Shown: positions 8,521 to 19,545, counted from the first letter of the stretch. The stretch: 64,000 nucleotides of DNA from Bacteroidota bacterium (GCA_016712665.1 JADJQP010000002.1:708501-772500), one strand, 5' to 3'. Numbers and translations: made by a program. Notes: generated by a model not told the origin, from the sequence alone.

Positions 8521-10977
8521 ATGAAAAGAATCCGATTCACTTTACTAATAATCTTCCTGCATTGCCTGCTTTCGGTTAAGGGGCTATCGCAGCAGTATGT
8601 ATTGAAAGGGAAGGTAACGGATGCCCAGTTAGAACCACTTAGCTATGTCACTGTGCAAATAAAAGGTTTGCAAATTGGTACCAGAACCGATGACAATGGG
8701 CATTATGAATTTCAACTAGATGAAGGAGAGTATGAAATCGTTTTTTCGTTAGTTGGTTATAAAAAACAAGCAATTAAGTTTGTACATAAAAAAAATGGAG
8801 AAGATCAAAATATAATTCTGCAAAGCGATTCTAAAAATTTAAATGAAGTAAAGATTGTTACGTTTAAAAAAGATAAAGCAGAGGAACTTATCCGAAATGT
8901 AATTCGAAAAAAAGACACCATACAGAATGCAGCACGTACCTATACCACCAATGTGTATATTCGAGCCACGGAGGAAAACGAAATCACCCTTAGCCGAAAA
9001 AAAAGGGAAAAACTATCTGATTCAGCGTTGGCCGTTCTGGAAAGCAAATTGCCGCAAATGAGTATGAGTGAGGTGTCTATTAAACTAGATTATGCCTATC
9101 CTAATAAGGTAAAGGAAAATCGATTGGGTGTAAAAAACAGGGGCAATACCGATAATTTATTCTTCTTGACCACTACAAACGGTGACTTCAGTTTATATAA
9201 TAATTTACTACGCATTCCAGCTTTATCAGAAACCCCGATGCTTTCACCTATAAGTTATAGTGGCTTAATAGCCTATAAGTACAAAACCCTTTCCATCGAA
9301 AAGCGGAATACCCATACCATCTATACCATTGGTTTCACTCCAAATAAATTGGGCAATGCATTACTTAGCGGCGAACTGAAAATAGTTGACACAAGTTGGA
9401 CCATTCTCTACAGTAGATTTACCTTTCCTAAATACCACATGCCGGAGTATGACTATTTTGAAGCCATCATTCAAAATGAATTGGTAGACGACAAAGCGTG
9501 GTTGCCGACGCGCCAGGAATTCAATTATTTAACCAAAAATGGAAAAAATAAATCATCCGGAAGAACCGTAGCAGTATATAATGACTACAAAGTAGATCCC
9601 TCCTTTGGAAAGAAGTACTTTAATAATGAAGTAAGTAGCACAACCCTTGAGGCCTATAAAAAAGATACCAATTTTTGGAACGAAGTGCGTAAGGAGCCGT
9701 TGACACAAAATGAAGTGAAGTTTATCATTAAAAGTGATAGTATCTATAGGGCGGTCCATTCAAAACCGTATCTTGATTCAATTGATAGACGAAGGAATAA
9801 AATTACTCTTTTGCGTGTTCTGTTTTTAGGTGTTGAAAATTATAACAGAAAAAAAGAAAGAACCCTTTCCTTTGCACCACTTATATCATCGTTTAGGCCC
9901 TTGCTACCGGGAGGAACCAGAGTTGGCACCGCGGTAGGTTATTTAAAAATATTTGAAAACAAAACCAGCATCAACATCAATGTAGATGCCACTTATGGCC
10001 TCATTAATAAGGACATAATGGGTACCTTTATGTTTCAACATATTTACAATCCCTTTTTACAAGGTTATTATGTTATCAATGGTGGCCGAACCTTCGACTT
10101 AGTGTTTACTGGAGATGCCTGGGTAAACCTTTTTAGGAGAAGCAATATCTACTTAAAAAACACTTTAGAAATAGAGCATGGTTTAGAAGTAGCAAATGGT
10201 TTGGTACTTCGAAATACTGTAGAATTTGCGCAGCGAAAATCTATAAATGATTTAACACTGAGTAGAAAATATGATTCCATTTTAAAATTTGACAACGAAC
10301 CAATTGATTTTAATCCGTACAATGCCTTTTATGCAAGTATTAAACTTGAATACACTCCGTTTCAAATGTATATTCGTGAGCCTCGTCAAAAAATTATTCT
10401 AGGTTCTAACTATCCCACGATTTATGCAAAATGGAGAAAAGGAATCCCCAGCATTTTTAAAAGTGAAATCAATTTCGATTATGTTGAGTTTGGTTTCTTC
10501 CAAAAATTAAAATTGGGTCTGGCAGGAATTTCTCAATATCAACTATTTTCAGGTGAGTTTATGAGCAAAAAAGAATTGCAATTTATCGATTACAAATTTA
10601 TCAGCAGAGGCAATCCCTTCTTTTTTAATAATCCATTGCGAAGCTTCCAGGCCTTAGATTCTACATTTCCTATTTTTAAACGATTCTATGAATGACATTA
10701 TCTTCATCATTTTAATGGGGCGCTAATCAATAAAATTCCATTTCTAAAAAAATTAAACATTTTAGAAGTGGCCGGCGGTGGAATCCTTTTTGTACCCGAG
10801 CGAAAACTGAATTATATTGAAGGCTATGTGGGTATTGAAAAGATTATTCGAATCTGGCGCGAACGATTCAAAATTGGATTTTATGCAGTGGGAAGCTTAG
10901 CCAATAAGTATAACAATCCCTACCAAATTAAGTTTGGACTCAACCAATTCAACAAACGAACAAATAGTTGGTACTAA
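8521..10977 (+). CDS. DUF5686 outer-membrane protein with an in-frame TGA stop
   Basis: After a signal peptide (to about residue 24) comes a carboxypeptidase-regulatory-like domain (to about 110) and a DUF5686 beta-barrel domain. The written frame stops at TGA 10693-10695 after RFYE. The same frame continues with HYLHHFNGALINKIP and runs through VAGGGILFVPERKLNY to WRERFKIGFYAVGS, ending at TAA 10975-10977; this is the usual DUF5686 C-terminus, and the family has Gly at the interrupted position (GGA to TGA needs one base). Restored length is about 818 residues, normal for the family. It begins 26 bases after the upstream receptor and is probably co-transcribed with it. Without the tail the barrel would lack its last strands. 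Confidence 0.86.
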
Positions 10978-11124
10978 AGAGAATTTAAAAATAATTTTCT
11001 ATTTTTTACATTGATTATCAAATGTTTTATATATACATTATTTTTTAATGTTTATAAAAACTGAATAATTCATTTTGAAATATCAAAAAAATAATTTAAA
11101 TTTCTGCTACTAAAATGATTCAAC

Positions 11125-11589
11125 ATGATTTTCCGACGTTATTACACCTTCAAAAGTAAGCTGAATGCAGACGACTTAAAGAAAAAATTGCTTGGACAAC
11201 ATCTTAAAGTACATGAATTGGATTTTGAAATATTTGACAAAGGGGAAGACATCAAAGTGATTCCGCATGCAGAGGCAGACGATCATGTGTACACGCTTCC
11301 CATTACCCGTTTACGAATCAAGCCTGAAGGCGCAGGCAGTGTTGTTAAAATGCTTAGCAAACCCCGCCGAATTGATATTGGCGGCCCCTATTTATTAATG
11401 GGCTTTGTCACATTTGCAGCCATAGCAGGTGTTTTATTATATTTATTTGGCGAAGGAGCATACAATACCACCGCCTATATTTTAGTGGGAATCGCTGCAT
11501 TTATTTTTGCTTTACTATGGATGCGAATGGAACAAGGATATTTTGATTATATCCGAAAAATAAAAAAATGGGTTTCAGAACATGTTTAG
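11125..11589 (+). CDS. Small membrane protein of unknown function
   Basis: A 154-residue protein I do not recognise. The first ~90 residues are soluble and charged, followed by two membrane helices (about 92-110 and 117-132) and a short basic tail. A 147-base, very AT-rich gap (10978-11124) separates it from the DUF5686 gene, and it is convergent with the next gene, whose stop is immediately adjacent at 11590. No motif suggests a reaction. Confidence 0.65.
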   Translation: MIFRRYYTFKSKLNADDLKKKLLGQHLKVHELDFEIFDKGEDIKVIPHAEADDHVYTLPITRLRIKPEGAGSVVKMLSKPRRIDIGGPYLLMGFVTFAAIAGVLLYLFGEGAYNTTAYILVGIAAFIFALLWMRMEQGYFDYIRKIKKWVSEHV

Positions 11590-13149
11590 TTAGTTGTAGG
11601 TCGTTTCAAACACTTCTATTCCGCCGTATTTTCCATTTTTTTTCATGGAAATCATTTCAATTTCCGGGCTTCCGTTCCCACTTTCAAAAAAGTAATATTT
11701 TACTTGATAGCGCTTCATTTCGCTCCGTAACTCTGCAGGGCTGTACTCTGATTTCTCAATGGTATAATACGTACTCCCTGTTAAATAAGCGATTACCCAC
11801 ATCCTTCCGGCATCATTGGTATTGGATGTAAAACGTCCTCTAATTGAATCTGCATTAAGCCGCTCCGCCGTTTCAAATAAGTCTTTATTCTTATACTTTA
11901 AATTTTCCATTTGATAAATAGGGAATATTAAAAACGAAAAGGCAACAATTAGTTGCAAGCATTGCCTTACAAATTTTGAAGAAATCGCAAATGCTTCCTC
12001 CTGAAGAATGAGGGCTCCCAACAACATCAGCAAGGGCACATTTAACCAGATATATCTTGTTTCAATATGCATCATAACATATCCTAATGGAAGGACAAAA
12101 ATAGTGATGATTAAAAGCTGCGCCTGAAAATGTTGATTGGTAGCGCCACGCTTTTTATGATAAAAAAAGTAATAGAACAATGCAATCAAACACAAAGCAA
12201 GTCCCAAAAAACTAATTTCCTGAAAACAAAAGATACAGACAATAAGGGTGTGAACTACCCGCATCACCCATTTTACAAAATGATGCGTTGATGTAAACGG
12301 ACCATCTAAGGGACCTTGTGTTAGATACGGATCTTCCCAAAAAGAAGGGGAATCGCTGTACGTTGGGGGTATTAGCAATTTTATAGAGGAGTGAAAGGAT
12401 TTGCCACTATTGATATACCAACTCATATTCAACTTTCCGGCAAATCCATTGAGAGACCATACATGGTACTTTTGGTGCAAAGCAATAGTCCAGGGTACTA
12501 TTATCGCGATGGCTGCGCAAATACCTACCAGATAAACTACCATCGCCTTTCTCCATAACATTCGTTGCTGGTATACAAACCAAAATAGGGTGGCCATAAA
12601 ATGCATTACAAAAAAGAAAAAACTATACGCTTTGGCATAAAAGGCAAGCCCCATAATAATGCCACCAAAAATTCCCTGCCCGATACCAATTCCCTCTTCC
12701 CTCTTTACCAATACCACAAAAAGATAAAACAACACAAAAATCAATTGCAAAATATCTCCAAACATTTGAAAGTAAACAAACTGAACCATTGCTACTGCTA
12801 GGGAGGGTAGCAGCAACCAAAGGAAATTTCTCTTTACAGCAAAAAAACGAAATAAGAAAAAACTTTGAATAAGCACTATGGCTCCAAAAATGCAATTAAG
12901 AATTTTGGCCATTTCCCATGCATCAAAACCCATGCGTATAAAAATGGCCAGCAAAGCACTGTTCAGAGGACTCCACAATCCGTTGATACTACCCAGATAC
13001 TCACCGTTCGCCATTCGCTTCGCAATGGTGAGATAGGCCACACAGTCACTATCCAGATTATACCCCAATACCGGCCCCATCACAAACCACAAAATCGCAT
13101 AAAGCAATAAGGAGGCTAACAAAGGCAAAATGTTATTGAATCTGTTCAT
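11590..13149 (-). CDS. Polytopic membrane protein, GT-C glycosyltransferase-like
   Basis: About 519 residues from the start MNRFNNILP at 13149; an upstream start at 13215 would add 22 residues inside the preceding gene and is less likely. About ten or more membrane helices are visible. After the first helix comes a loop with an acidic DSD motif (YNLDSDCVAYL), the position at which GT-C (PMT/ArnT-like) enzymes carry catalytic Asp residues; a C-terminal soluble segment follows the last helix. This supports a dolichyl- or polyprenyl-phosphate-sugar-dependent glycosyltransferase-like protein, but no closer family is recognised. The start overlaps the end of the upstream metal-receptor-like gene by 17 bases, suggesting one operon. 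Confidence 0.68.
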   Translation of the reverse strand: MNRFNNILPLLASLLLYAILWFVMGPVLGYNLDSDCVAYLTIAKRMANGEYLGSINGLWSPLNSALLAIFIRMGFDAWEMAKILNCIFGAIVLIQSFFLFRFFAVKRNFLWLLLPSLAVAMVQFVYFQMFGDILQLIFVLFYLFVVLVKREEGIGIGQGIFGGIIMGLAFYAKAYSFFFFVMHFMATLFWFVYQQRMLWRKAMVVYLVGICAAIAIIVPWTIALHQKYHVWSLNGFAGKLNMSWYINSGKSFHSSIKLLIPPTYSDSPSFWEDPYLTQGPLDGPFTSTHHFVKWVMRVVHTLIVCIFCFQEISFLGLALCLIALFYYFFYHKKRGATNQHFQAQLLIITIFVLPLGYVMMHIETRYIWLNVPLLMLLGALILQEEAFAISSKFVRQCLQLIVAFSFLIFPIYQMENLKYKNKDLFETAERLNADSIRGRFTSNTNDAGRMWVIAYLTGSTYYTIEKSEYSPAELRSEMKRYQVKYYFFESGNGSPEIEMISMKKNGKYGGIEVFETTYN

Positions 13150-13912
13150 GTAAGGCACTAAAATACTCAAATGATTGTAACATCCTACTTCCATACCAGC
13201 TAAATAATTCACCATCGACCAAAAGTACCTGTGCCCCCGGTAGTACCTCTGATAGTTCGTCTACATCCTCCTGCTTAAATGGAAAGGGTTCGCTAGATAG
13301 CAAAATCAACTTTGGATTCATTTTCTGAAGAGCCACCAGGTCTAAAATGGGATATCTATTTTGATCCATCACATTCAGAAAGCCAGCCCATTTCATCATA
13401 TCATTAATAAAGGTATCACCACCTGCCACCATATATGGATTCTTCCAAATAAAATATAGCGAAGGAATTTTATGAATGTGTGCGCTTACAAATTGTTGCC
13501 TGGTGCTACGTAGCTGGTTTACCAATCGAGTCGATGCAGCAGTCTTGTTAAGAAGCAAACCCAAATCATCAATCATAGCAAGGGCATCGTCAAAACTTGA
13601 AATATCGCTCACCCATACAGGACAAAATGCCTGCAAACGTTCGATATCCTCTTTCGTATTTTCTTCCTTGTTTGCGATAATGAGATCCGGTGCCAATTCT
13701 TTTACCAACTCAATTCGCACCGTTTTGGTGCCACCTACCTTTTGCTTGCTCCGAAACCAGTGGTTTGGATGAATACAGAATTTTGTAATACCCACTATTT
13801 CCTCATCCAGTCCTAAATAATACAACAATTCCGTTTGTGAAGGCACTAGCGAAACAATTCTCTTTGGGGAATTTTCTAACTTACTGAATCTGTTGAGCGG
13901 ATCTTTCACCAA
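13133..13912 (-). CDS. Helical-backbone metal receptor (BtuF/FepB-like), no signal peptide
   Basis: A 259-residue protein of the class III substrate-binding fold. It starts with RIVSLVPSQTELLYYLGL, shows VGITKFCIHP, VGGTKT, LAPDLIIANKEEN, and the later YMVAGGDTFINDMMKWAG and NPKLILLSSEPFPF blocks of BtuF-like vitamin B12/siderophore-binding proteins. There is no signal peptide or lipobox, so it may stay in the cytoplasm or have lost its export signal; no permease or ATPase for such a system is adjacent. It overlaps the upstream small membrane-protein gene by 32 bases and the downstream GT-C-like gene by 17. The fold is well supported, the ligand is not. Confidence 0.82.
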   Translation of the reverse strand: MVKDPLNRFSKLENSPKRIVSLVPSQTELLYYLGLDEEIVGITKFCIHPNHWFRSKQKVGGTKTVRIELVKELAPDLIIANKEENTKEDIERLQAFCPVWVSDISSFDDALAMIDDLGLLLNKTAASTRLVNQLRSTRQQFVSAHIHKIPSLYFIWKNPYMVAGGDTFINDMMKWAGFLNVMDQNRYPILDLVALQKMNPKLILLSSEPFPFKQEDVDELSEVLPGAQVLLVDGELFSWYGSRMLQSFEYFSALHEQIQ

Positions 13913-14246
13913 AAATCTGTTTGTATAATATTAAAATAATAAAAAGAAATAGAATGTCGGCAGGAAAAAAAACTTTGCCAAATAACTCACCGAAGAGATA
14001 GTTTCCAAAAAATAATTTCATCATTAATTCAAGAAGCACCAATGAAAAATAAAGCAAGGCAAAAATTCGTTTTCCAAAGTACACACCCATCCAGCACAAT
14101 GTAAATAGTAGTAAGGCCATCGGATGCGCATGCTCTAAGGTAAGACCCGTAAAATCAGTAAATAACAAATAAAACGAATGAATGGTAATTCCTAGGTGAA
14201 ACAAGAAGATGCTTCCTAAAATTAATTTTGTAGTACTTTGATTCAT
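13881..14246 (-). CDS. Small four-helix membrane protein, unknown function
   Basis: A 121-residue, strongly hydrophobic protein with about four membrane helices and short loops. I do not recognise a family. It lies 6 bases after the tamB stop in transcription order (tamB stop at 14253) and overlaps the metal-receptor-like gene by 32 bases, so it is probably transcribed with them. Confidence 0.6.
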   Translation of the reverse strand: MNQSTTKLILGSIFLFHLGITIHSFYLLFTDFTGLTLEHAHPMALLLFTLCWMGVYFGKRIFALLYFSLVLLELMMKLFFGNYLFGELFGKVFFPADILFLFIILILYKQIFGERSAQQIQ

Positions 14247-14252
14247 GGCAAA

Positions 14253-17200
14253 TTATATTTTCGATACTTTATTTAGAGTATCGATTAAAGGGGGATTCTT
14301 TTCCTTTTTCTTAGAAAAAAACAAATCACCAAAACTATTAAAAACTTTTTTGTAGGATAGCCCTACGCCACCCCTTGTAAAAGGAGAACCACCTATATCC
14401 ACATTATTGGTTCGGTAAGCATTTGCTCGAAATCGTCCATCATTGGTAATAAGAAATTGCGCTTTAAAATCGCCATTAAAATTACTAGTAGTGTTTCCGG
14501 TGGCATCTTTACCTACATCCACGCTGTTACTAAAATCAACGATGACTCTGTTTTTTAATAAATTAGCTGACACATTAAATGAAAACTGATTTCGATTGGT
14601 GTTGGCAATAATGGCATCGTTAGATAATGTTTGGTAGTTGACGCCTAAGGAAATATTTTTTAAACCCGTTAAACTTTGAAATTGATTCGTAATTTCAGAT
14701 GAAACAGCTGTACTCACCAAATCGGAAACAGTACCTACTGCACCCTGGCTATACGACTGTTGGGAAATTCCTTCAGAGGCCATAAACTCGCCTAAAAGAA
14801 GCAGTACACCGGCTTGATTAAATAATTCCTTTTCATCATTTCGGATTTGTTGCAATTTGGTATAACCGGCTGTACCCAATGACTTATTTTCAGGCTGCAA
14901 AATATCGAACTTGATGGTAGGCGCAGATAATGAACCCGTTAGGGAAAGGGGCACCAATGTCTTGTATGTTCGCTTTGCTTCAGCCTTTTCGGTTTCATCC
15001 ATTTCTATATTGCTCACTAGTGGGAAAAGGGCCAGCTTTTTACCCACCTCATAAATAGCGTTTACCTGCAGATTGGCTGCTAACGCATCACCCGTCCAGG
15101 TGATTCGACTACCTTCTTCAATTGTAAATTCGCGATTGACAACACCTCTAAACTTAAATAAATACTTCCCTTCGGTAATTTCATATTTGCCAAACATTTC
15201 CATCGTATTTCCTACATCGATTACCAATTTGATTTCTCCTGCACCTTTTGCGATGATTTCCTCACCAGTATTTTTATCCAGTACGATAAAGGTCTCAATA
15301 TCTGGCGTTGCAGCAATATTCATGGTAAGTTTCAAGTAATTGCCCGCTTTGCTAACTTCCTCATCTTGCCTTCTACCCAATTCAATAAATTTCACAAATT
15401 CATACTTTGACGCATCCCCTGAACCACCAAGCGGTAGATAGAATTTGGAACCTTTCAATGGAGTGGCCTCCACATCCATTACAAGATCATTCAGTTCGCC
15501 GGTAATCACTGCTGAAACGTTGGCATGGACATAGCCATAAAATAGCTCGCTATCCCACTCTTTAGTGTTCAGGCATAATAAATCTTTGGAATCTAATCGC
15601 AGGTTCAAATAAAAATCTGAGAAGTTTTTGTGCAAAATCGTTCCTCGTAATATTCCGCTGTGACCGCCTTCTGTTTCATCCATTACAAGCACATCATTCA
15701 TTTCAATCTTTTGATTCGAAATGGTAAACTTGGCCTCATTGATTTGGTAAGAAGTACCCAAAAGGAGCACTTTCATACCGGCATCTTTCAATTGTAACGT
15801 TCCGGAAATTGCAGGCTCCGGCAATTTTCCGCTCACCACAACATTCCCTGTTAATTTCCCTCTTACATTTTGAACGAAATCAGATATAAATTGATTAACA
15901 AAGGCAATTTCAGTATTCTTGAGGGTTGCCTTCACATTGATAGTACTATCCTTCAAATCAATCATACCACTCACAAAAGCTCTATCACCCTTGCGGTCGA
16001 TAGAGGTATTTTTATCAATAGATAATATCTTACTTTGCAGGTCATAACTTGCTTCTACCATCACCATACCTACCGTATCCTGATCAATCCGAAGTTCGTT
16101 GGTTGAAAATATTTTTCCTCTTACAACAGGATTATGCATAAAATCTTCCACCGCCACTTTGCCACTTAGCCGCCCGTAAAATTGTGTGGGTGCCATATCG
16201 ATATATTGCGAAAGACCCTCCAAATCGAGATTTTCAATGGAAGTAATTAGGTTATTGGTGCCCTGCCTTTCTGTGTTTATGGTAATTTTTTGCGCCCCAC
16301 TTTCCATAATCAAATCCTCTATGGAGACCTCCTCGCCAATCACCAATTCCTGCTTGCTAAAAATCTGCCAAATTGTTTGCCTGAGGCTTATGTTCGAAGG
16401 TAGCACCTTTACAAATAATTTGTCATCGCGTGCACTTCCCTTTACTTTAACAGATGCATTCCCAAAAATATCATTCACACTTTGGGTATTGATTTCGAGC
16501 ACAGCGGTGTCATTCGCCATGGAACTATTGATTTGAAAAGAAGGAATAATCGTTTCCTCATTAATCATAAAATCTTTACTATTCACATTCATTTCAAAAC
16601 TAGAAAAGTCGCCGGCACTCACTAAGTACAAATCTTTCACTTTTAACTGGTCATATTCAACAGCCGGAATATATGCATCTAGCGAAAAGCGTTTATCAAA
16701 CGTATTCAAGTTGCCACTCAATGTAGTTCCATTAATTTCAGTCAGCTTGGGCAAAAATATTTCGAGTAGTGGATTGGCGTCCTTTATATTTACCGAATAA
16801 GTAAATTGCTCGTTGATTATACTTTTTGGTTTTTGAACATAATGTGGTAAATAATGACAGAGATATAATTGAAATGCGTTTGACAACTGCGAAATATTAA
16901 ATTTACCTTTGATATCAGCGTCAGCAATAGAACTTCGAAGCTGAATTTCCTTTTCGTTATTCAAGTACGTGGAATTCAAATGAATGCTGTCAATATGTAG
17001 TGTTTGCGTTTGGGTAACTAGTAAAACATTTCTAAGGGACGCATCCCCTAAAAAATTGTCAATATTGTTGCCCCGAAAATTTAATGAAGCTAGGCAAGAA
17101 ATAATGGTACTCTCTTTGGTTATTCCCAGTTTTTTCAAATCAAATCTTAAAATTCGAGAGTTGAAATTTAAGGCAGGCTCCTTTCCAGAAATATCAAGAA

Positions 17201-19016
17201 TCCCATTGAAGTTAAATGCCATATTGGGATCCTGGGAAACAAAAATACCGTCAAACTTCTTTTTTGAAACAATGCCATTCACCGTTAGGTTTTCGTACAC
17301 GGCATTATCAATTTCAATTCTGGATATACTCGCATTTAATTTTGAATTGATGGATTCCAAGTCAAATCCGCTGCCATTTACCTTCCCATCCATACTCACA
17401 TGTCCAATACTATTCTGTCGAATCAGTTTGCCAACATTAAAATGATCCGTCTTAATTTCCCCTTGATAGGCCGGATTCTTGGGAGCAATATTTAAGTTCA
17501 AATCTACATAGGCGTCTCCAAGCGAGGTTCTAACATTTCCTTTGGTATGAAAATTATCAACCTTGCCACTGTATTTACCGCTATATTCAATTCGTTTTAA
17601 CTCATTCCATGCAATAGCATCTACTTTGGATTGCGGCACCAATGCATTCAAATCGCTTCCTGATGTAATTAATTTAGAAATATCTGCTGTAAAGTATGTA
17701 CTCTCAATGTCAGGCAGACCCGTCACCGTTACATTACCTGCAAACGTTGAATTTCGGGCATTTAATTGCAGATTATTTGCAGCAAGATGATCAACGGTAC
17801 CATTGATATGTCCACTTACGTTAACGGCAATTGGATATTGATTTAAAATAGTTGCGAAATAACCAATATCTAGTGATGAAATGGTAGATTCTTTTAAATG
17901 GCTCACCATGTTTACTTTGGAAATAAAATCATTAAAATCATGAAAATTCCGATAATTCATTTCAAAATGATCTTGTAAATTGGAATAATTCGTTTGGAGC
18001 TTCATCTCTGACAAGGAGGCCTGCACCTGCGATAGCTTCAGTTTGGCGTTGAGATGATTCACGGCAATTCCACATCGTTCTTTCACCTTCAATTGAATGA
18101 TATTTGAAAAAAGGGTATCTGCCACTACCTTCGTATCTGACAGGTCCATATTAATATCTTCCATTTGCAGATTGGTTTCATCAAAGGCACCTTTGACCGA
18201 TTGAATGTCACCATCTTGATATGCAAAGCGACTGTTAGAAAGGGTAAATGCCTTCATAGAAAATGCAAAACGATCCGGATTAAAGGGCGTTCCCCATTCT
18301 GTGGTATCATCCGGTGATAGATCTTTAGGCTTTCCGCCCTGATACTCTTTTATCAAAATATCAGCCTGATCAATGATCAATTTATGAATCCCCACTTCCT
18401 TTTTTGCTAATGCTATTTGATCGATATCCAAATGGAGAGTACCTACTTTAAAACGCATATCTCTGCCAACCCATGCATCATCCATAAAAAAAAGTACATT
18501 CTTGCAAGTAAGTTTCTTTAGTTCCAGTGGAAGGTCTCGCAGGGGCTCTGAAGGGCTTTCTATCTCAGGTTTACTTGCTTGATTTGCTGAGGAAGGCTCC
18601 GCACCACCACCGGAAAGGGCATCCGCAATAAAATCATAATTCCAGGTGGAGTCCTTGGCAGCGCGATTCAAATAAACAAATCCGTCTTCTATATGAATAT
18701 TTTTAAAAGTAGGAGACTCCTCATTCCAATAGGCCCGAATTAGGTCGGTGGAATGAATCTGCAAATTACCAAGGTAGGCCAATGTATCTTTTGATTGATC
18801 TTCAATAAAAACACCTTCGATATTAAAATTGGTAAAAAATGAAAATTTCACATGTGCCACTTGTACGTTGGTGTGAAGCTTGTCAGATAAGTATTTAGCA
18901 ACTCGCTTTACCGCGATATTCTGATACTTCTCCATAGATAATAACCAGATGGAAAGCAGCAACAATAGCAGGATACCTCCTATTCCATACCCTAATATTT
19001 TGAAAAATCTTTTCAA
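14253..19016 (-). CDS. tamB: Translocation and assembly module protein TamB
   Basis: A 1587-residue envelope protein. An N-terminal membrane helix (about residues 9-28) is followed by a very long repetitive beta-strand region and a C-terminal DUF490/TamB domain (from about 1230, including GKYEITEGKYLFKFRG and EGSRITWTGD, and the later NLLKNRVIVDFSNS segment). TamB proteins bridge inner and outer membranes and help insert outer-membrane proteins or move phospholipids. No ATG is available before the hydrophobic start; the frame is open from a TAA upstream, and TTG at 19016-19014 gives the expected MKRFFKILGYG-like N-terminus. Length is normal for Bacteroidota. It heads a run of membrane-protein genes on the minus strand. 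Confidence 0.9.
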   Translation of the reverse strand: MKRFFKILGYGIGGILLLLLLSIWLLSMEKYQNIAVKRVAKYLSDKLHTNVQVAHVKFSFFTNFNIEGVFIEDQSKDTLAYLGNLQIHSTDLIRAYWNEESPTFKNIHIEDGFVYLNRAAKDSTWNYDFIADALSGGGAEPSSANQASKPEIESPSEPLRDLPLELKKLTCKNVLFFMDDAWVGRDMRFKVGTLHLDIDQIALAKKEVGIHKLIIDQADILIKEYQGGKPKDLSPDDTTEWGTPFNPDRFAFSMKAFTLSNSRFAYQDGDIQSVKGAFDETNLQMEDINMDLSDTKVVADTLFSNIIQLKVKERCGIAVNHLNAKLKLSQVQASLSEMKLQTNYSNLQDHFEMNYRNFHDFNDFISKVNMVSHLKESTISSLDIGYFATILNQYPIAVNVSGHINGTVDHLAANNLQLNARNSTFAGNVTVTGLPDIESTYFTADISKLITSGSDLNALVPQSKVDAIAWNELKRIEYSGKYSGKVDNFHTKGNVRTSLGDAYVDLNLNIAPKNPAYQGEIKTDHFNVGKLIRQNSIGHVSMDGKVNGSGFDLESINSKLNASISRIEIDNAVYENLTVNGIVSKKKFDGIFVSQDPNMAFNFNGILDISGKEPALNFNSRILRFDLKKLGITKESTIISCLASLNFRGNNIDNFLGDASLRNVLLVTQTQTLHIDSIHLNSTYLNNEKEIQLRSSIADADIKGKFNISQLSNAFQLYLCHYLPHYVQKPKSIINEQFTYSVNIKDANPLLEIFLPKLTEINGTTLSGNLNTFDKRFSLDAYIPAVEYDQLKVKDLYLVSAGDFSSFEMNVNSKDFMINEETIIPSFQINSSMANDTAVLEINTQSVNDIFGNASVKVKGSARDDKLFVKVLPSNISLRQTIWQIFSKQELVIGEEVSIEDLIMESGAQKITINTERQGTNNLITSIENLDLEGLSQYIDMAPTQFYGRLSGKVAVEDFMHNPVVRGKIFSTNELRIDQDTVGMVMVEASYDLQSKILSIDKNTSIDRKGDRAFVSGMIDLKDSTINVKATLKNTEIAFVNQFISDFVQNVRGKLTGNVVVSGKLPEPAISGTLQLKDAGMKVLLLGTSYQINEAKFTISNQKIEMNDVLVMDETEGGHSGILRGTILHKNFSDFYLNLRLDSKDLLCLNTKEWDSELFYGYVHANVSAVITGELNDLVMDVEATPLKGSKFYLPLGGSGDASKYEFVKFIELGRRQDEEVSKAGNYLKLTMNIAATPDIETFIVLDKNTGEEIIAKGAGEIKLVIDVGNTMEMFGKYEITEGKYLFKFRGVVNREFTIEEGSRITWTGDALAANLQVNAIYEVGKKLALFPLVSNIEMDETEKAEAKRTYKTLVPLSLTGSLSAPTIKFDILQPENKSLGTAGYTKLQQIRNDEKELFNQAGVLLLLGEFMASEGISQQSYSQGAVGTVSDLVSTAVSSEITNQFQSLTGLKNISLGVNYQTLSNDAIIANTNRNQFSFNVSANLLKNRVIVDFSNSVDVGKDATGNTTSNFNGDFKAQFLITNDGRFRANAYRTNNVDIGGSPFTRGGVGLSYKKVFNSFGDLFFSKKKEKNPPLIDTLNKVSKI

Positions 19017-19155
19017 TAAATAAAAACGATTAACTACCGAAACTGTTTAATTGCAAAATGAACCTCACAAAAATAACCATTTGCCAACACTAATACTTAA
19101 CAAAATTGCGTTAATAACAATCATTTTTTTCGTAAAAAATCAATAACTTTACTCT

Positions 19156-19545
19156 ATGAAAACAATTCTTTATTTCGTCTTTTGCATACCCTTCATACTG
19201 GTAGGAGCTTGCAAAAAAAAACCGAGTGCAGGCTTAGGTGGTAGCGCGAATTTGAAAGTGCGCGCCGTTCATCACAATGCCAACATTGACAGTTGTACCA
19301 TCTATATAAAATTTAATAGCTCCGAAGCTGTTGACCTAAGTGAGTATGATGTAAGTCAAGTACTTAAAGCTGATACAAATGGAAATAGTTATACTGTATT
19401 TGAGGGCTTAAAATCGGGCAACTATTATCTTTTTGCGCAAGGTTGGGATCCATCTATATCACAAAATGTAAAGGGCGGCATTCCGTATACTATAGTGGAT
19501 GAAACGGATATTTCGGTAGTGATTCCAGTTACCGAGGTGCATTAG
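19156..19545 (+). CDS. Small lipoprotein of unknown function
   Basis: A 129-residue predicted lipoprotein: the signal sequence ends in VGAC with Cys19 followed by KKK. The remainder looks like a small beta-rich domain (segments TIYIKFNS, SYTVFEGLKSGNYYLFAQGWD) resembling a single carboxypeptidase-regulatory or Ig-like fold, but no specific family is recognised. A TAACTTTA box close to the Bacteroidota -7 form lies at 19144. Its stop overlaps that of the convergent MFS gene by four bases. Confidence 0.68.
   Translation: MKTILYFVFCIPFILVGACKKKPSAGLGGSANLKVRAVHHNANIDSCTIYIKFNSSEAVDLSEYDVSQVLKADTNGNSYTVFEGLKSGNYYLFAQGWDPSISQNVKGGIPYTIVDETDISVVIPVTEVH

Noticed and set aside
10693..10695. Selenocysteine or Gly-recoded TGA
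   Set aside because: No SECIS-like structure was evident, the conserved residue is Gly, and TGA is used as an ordinary stop elsewhere. Simple mutation or error is preferred.
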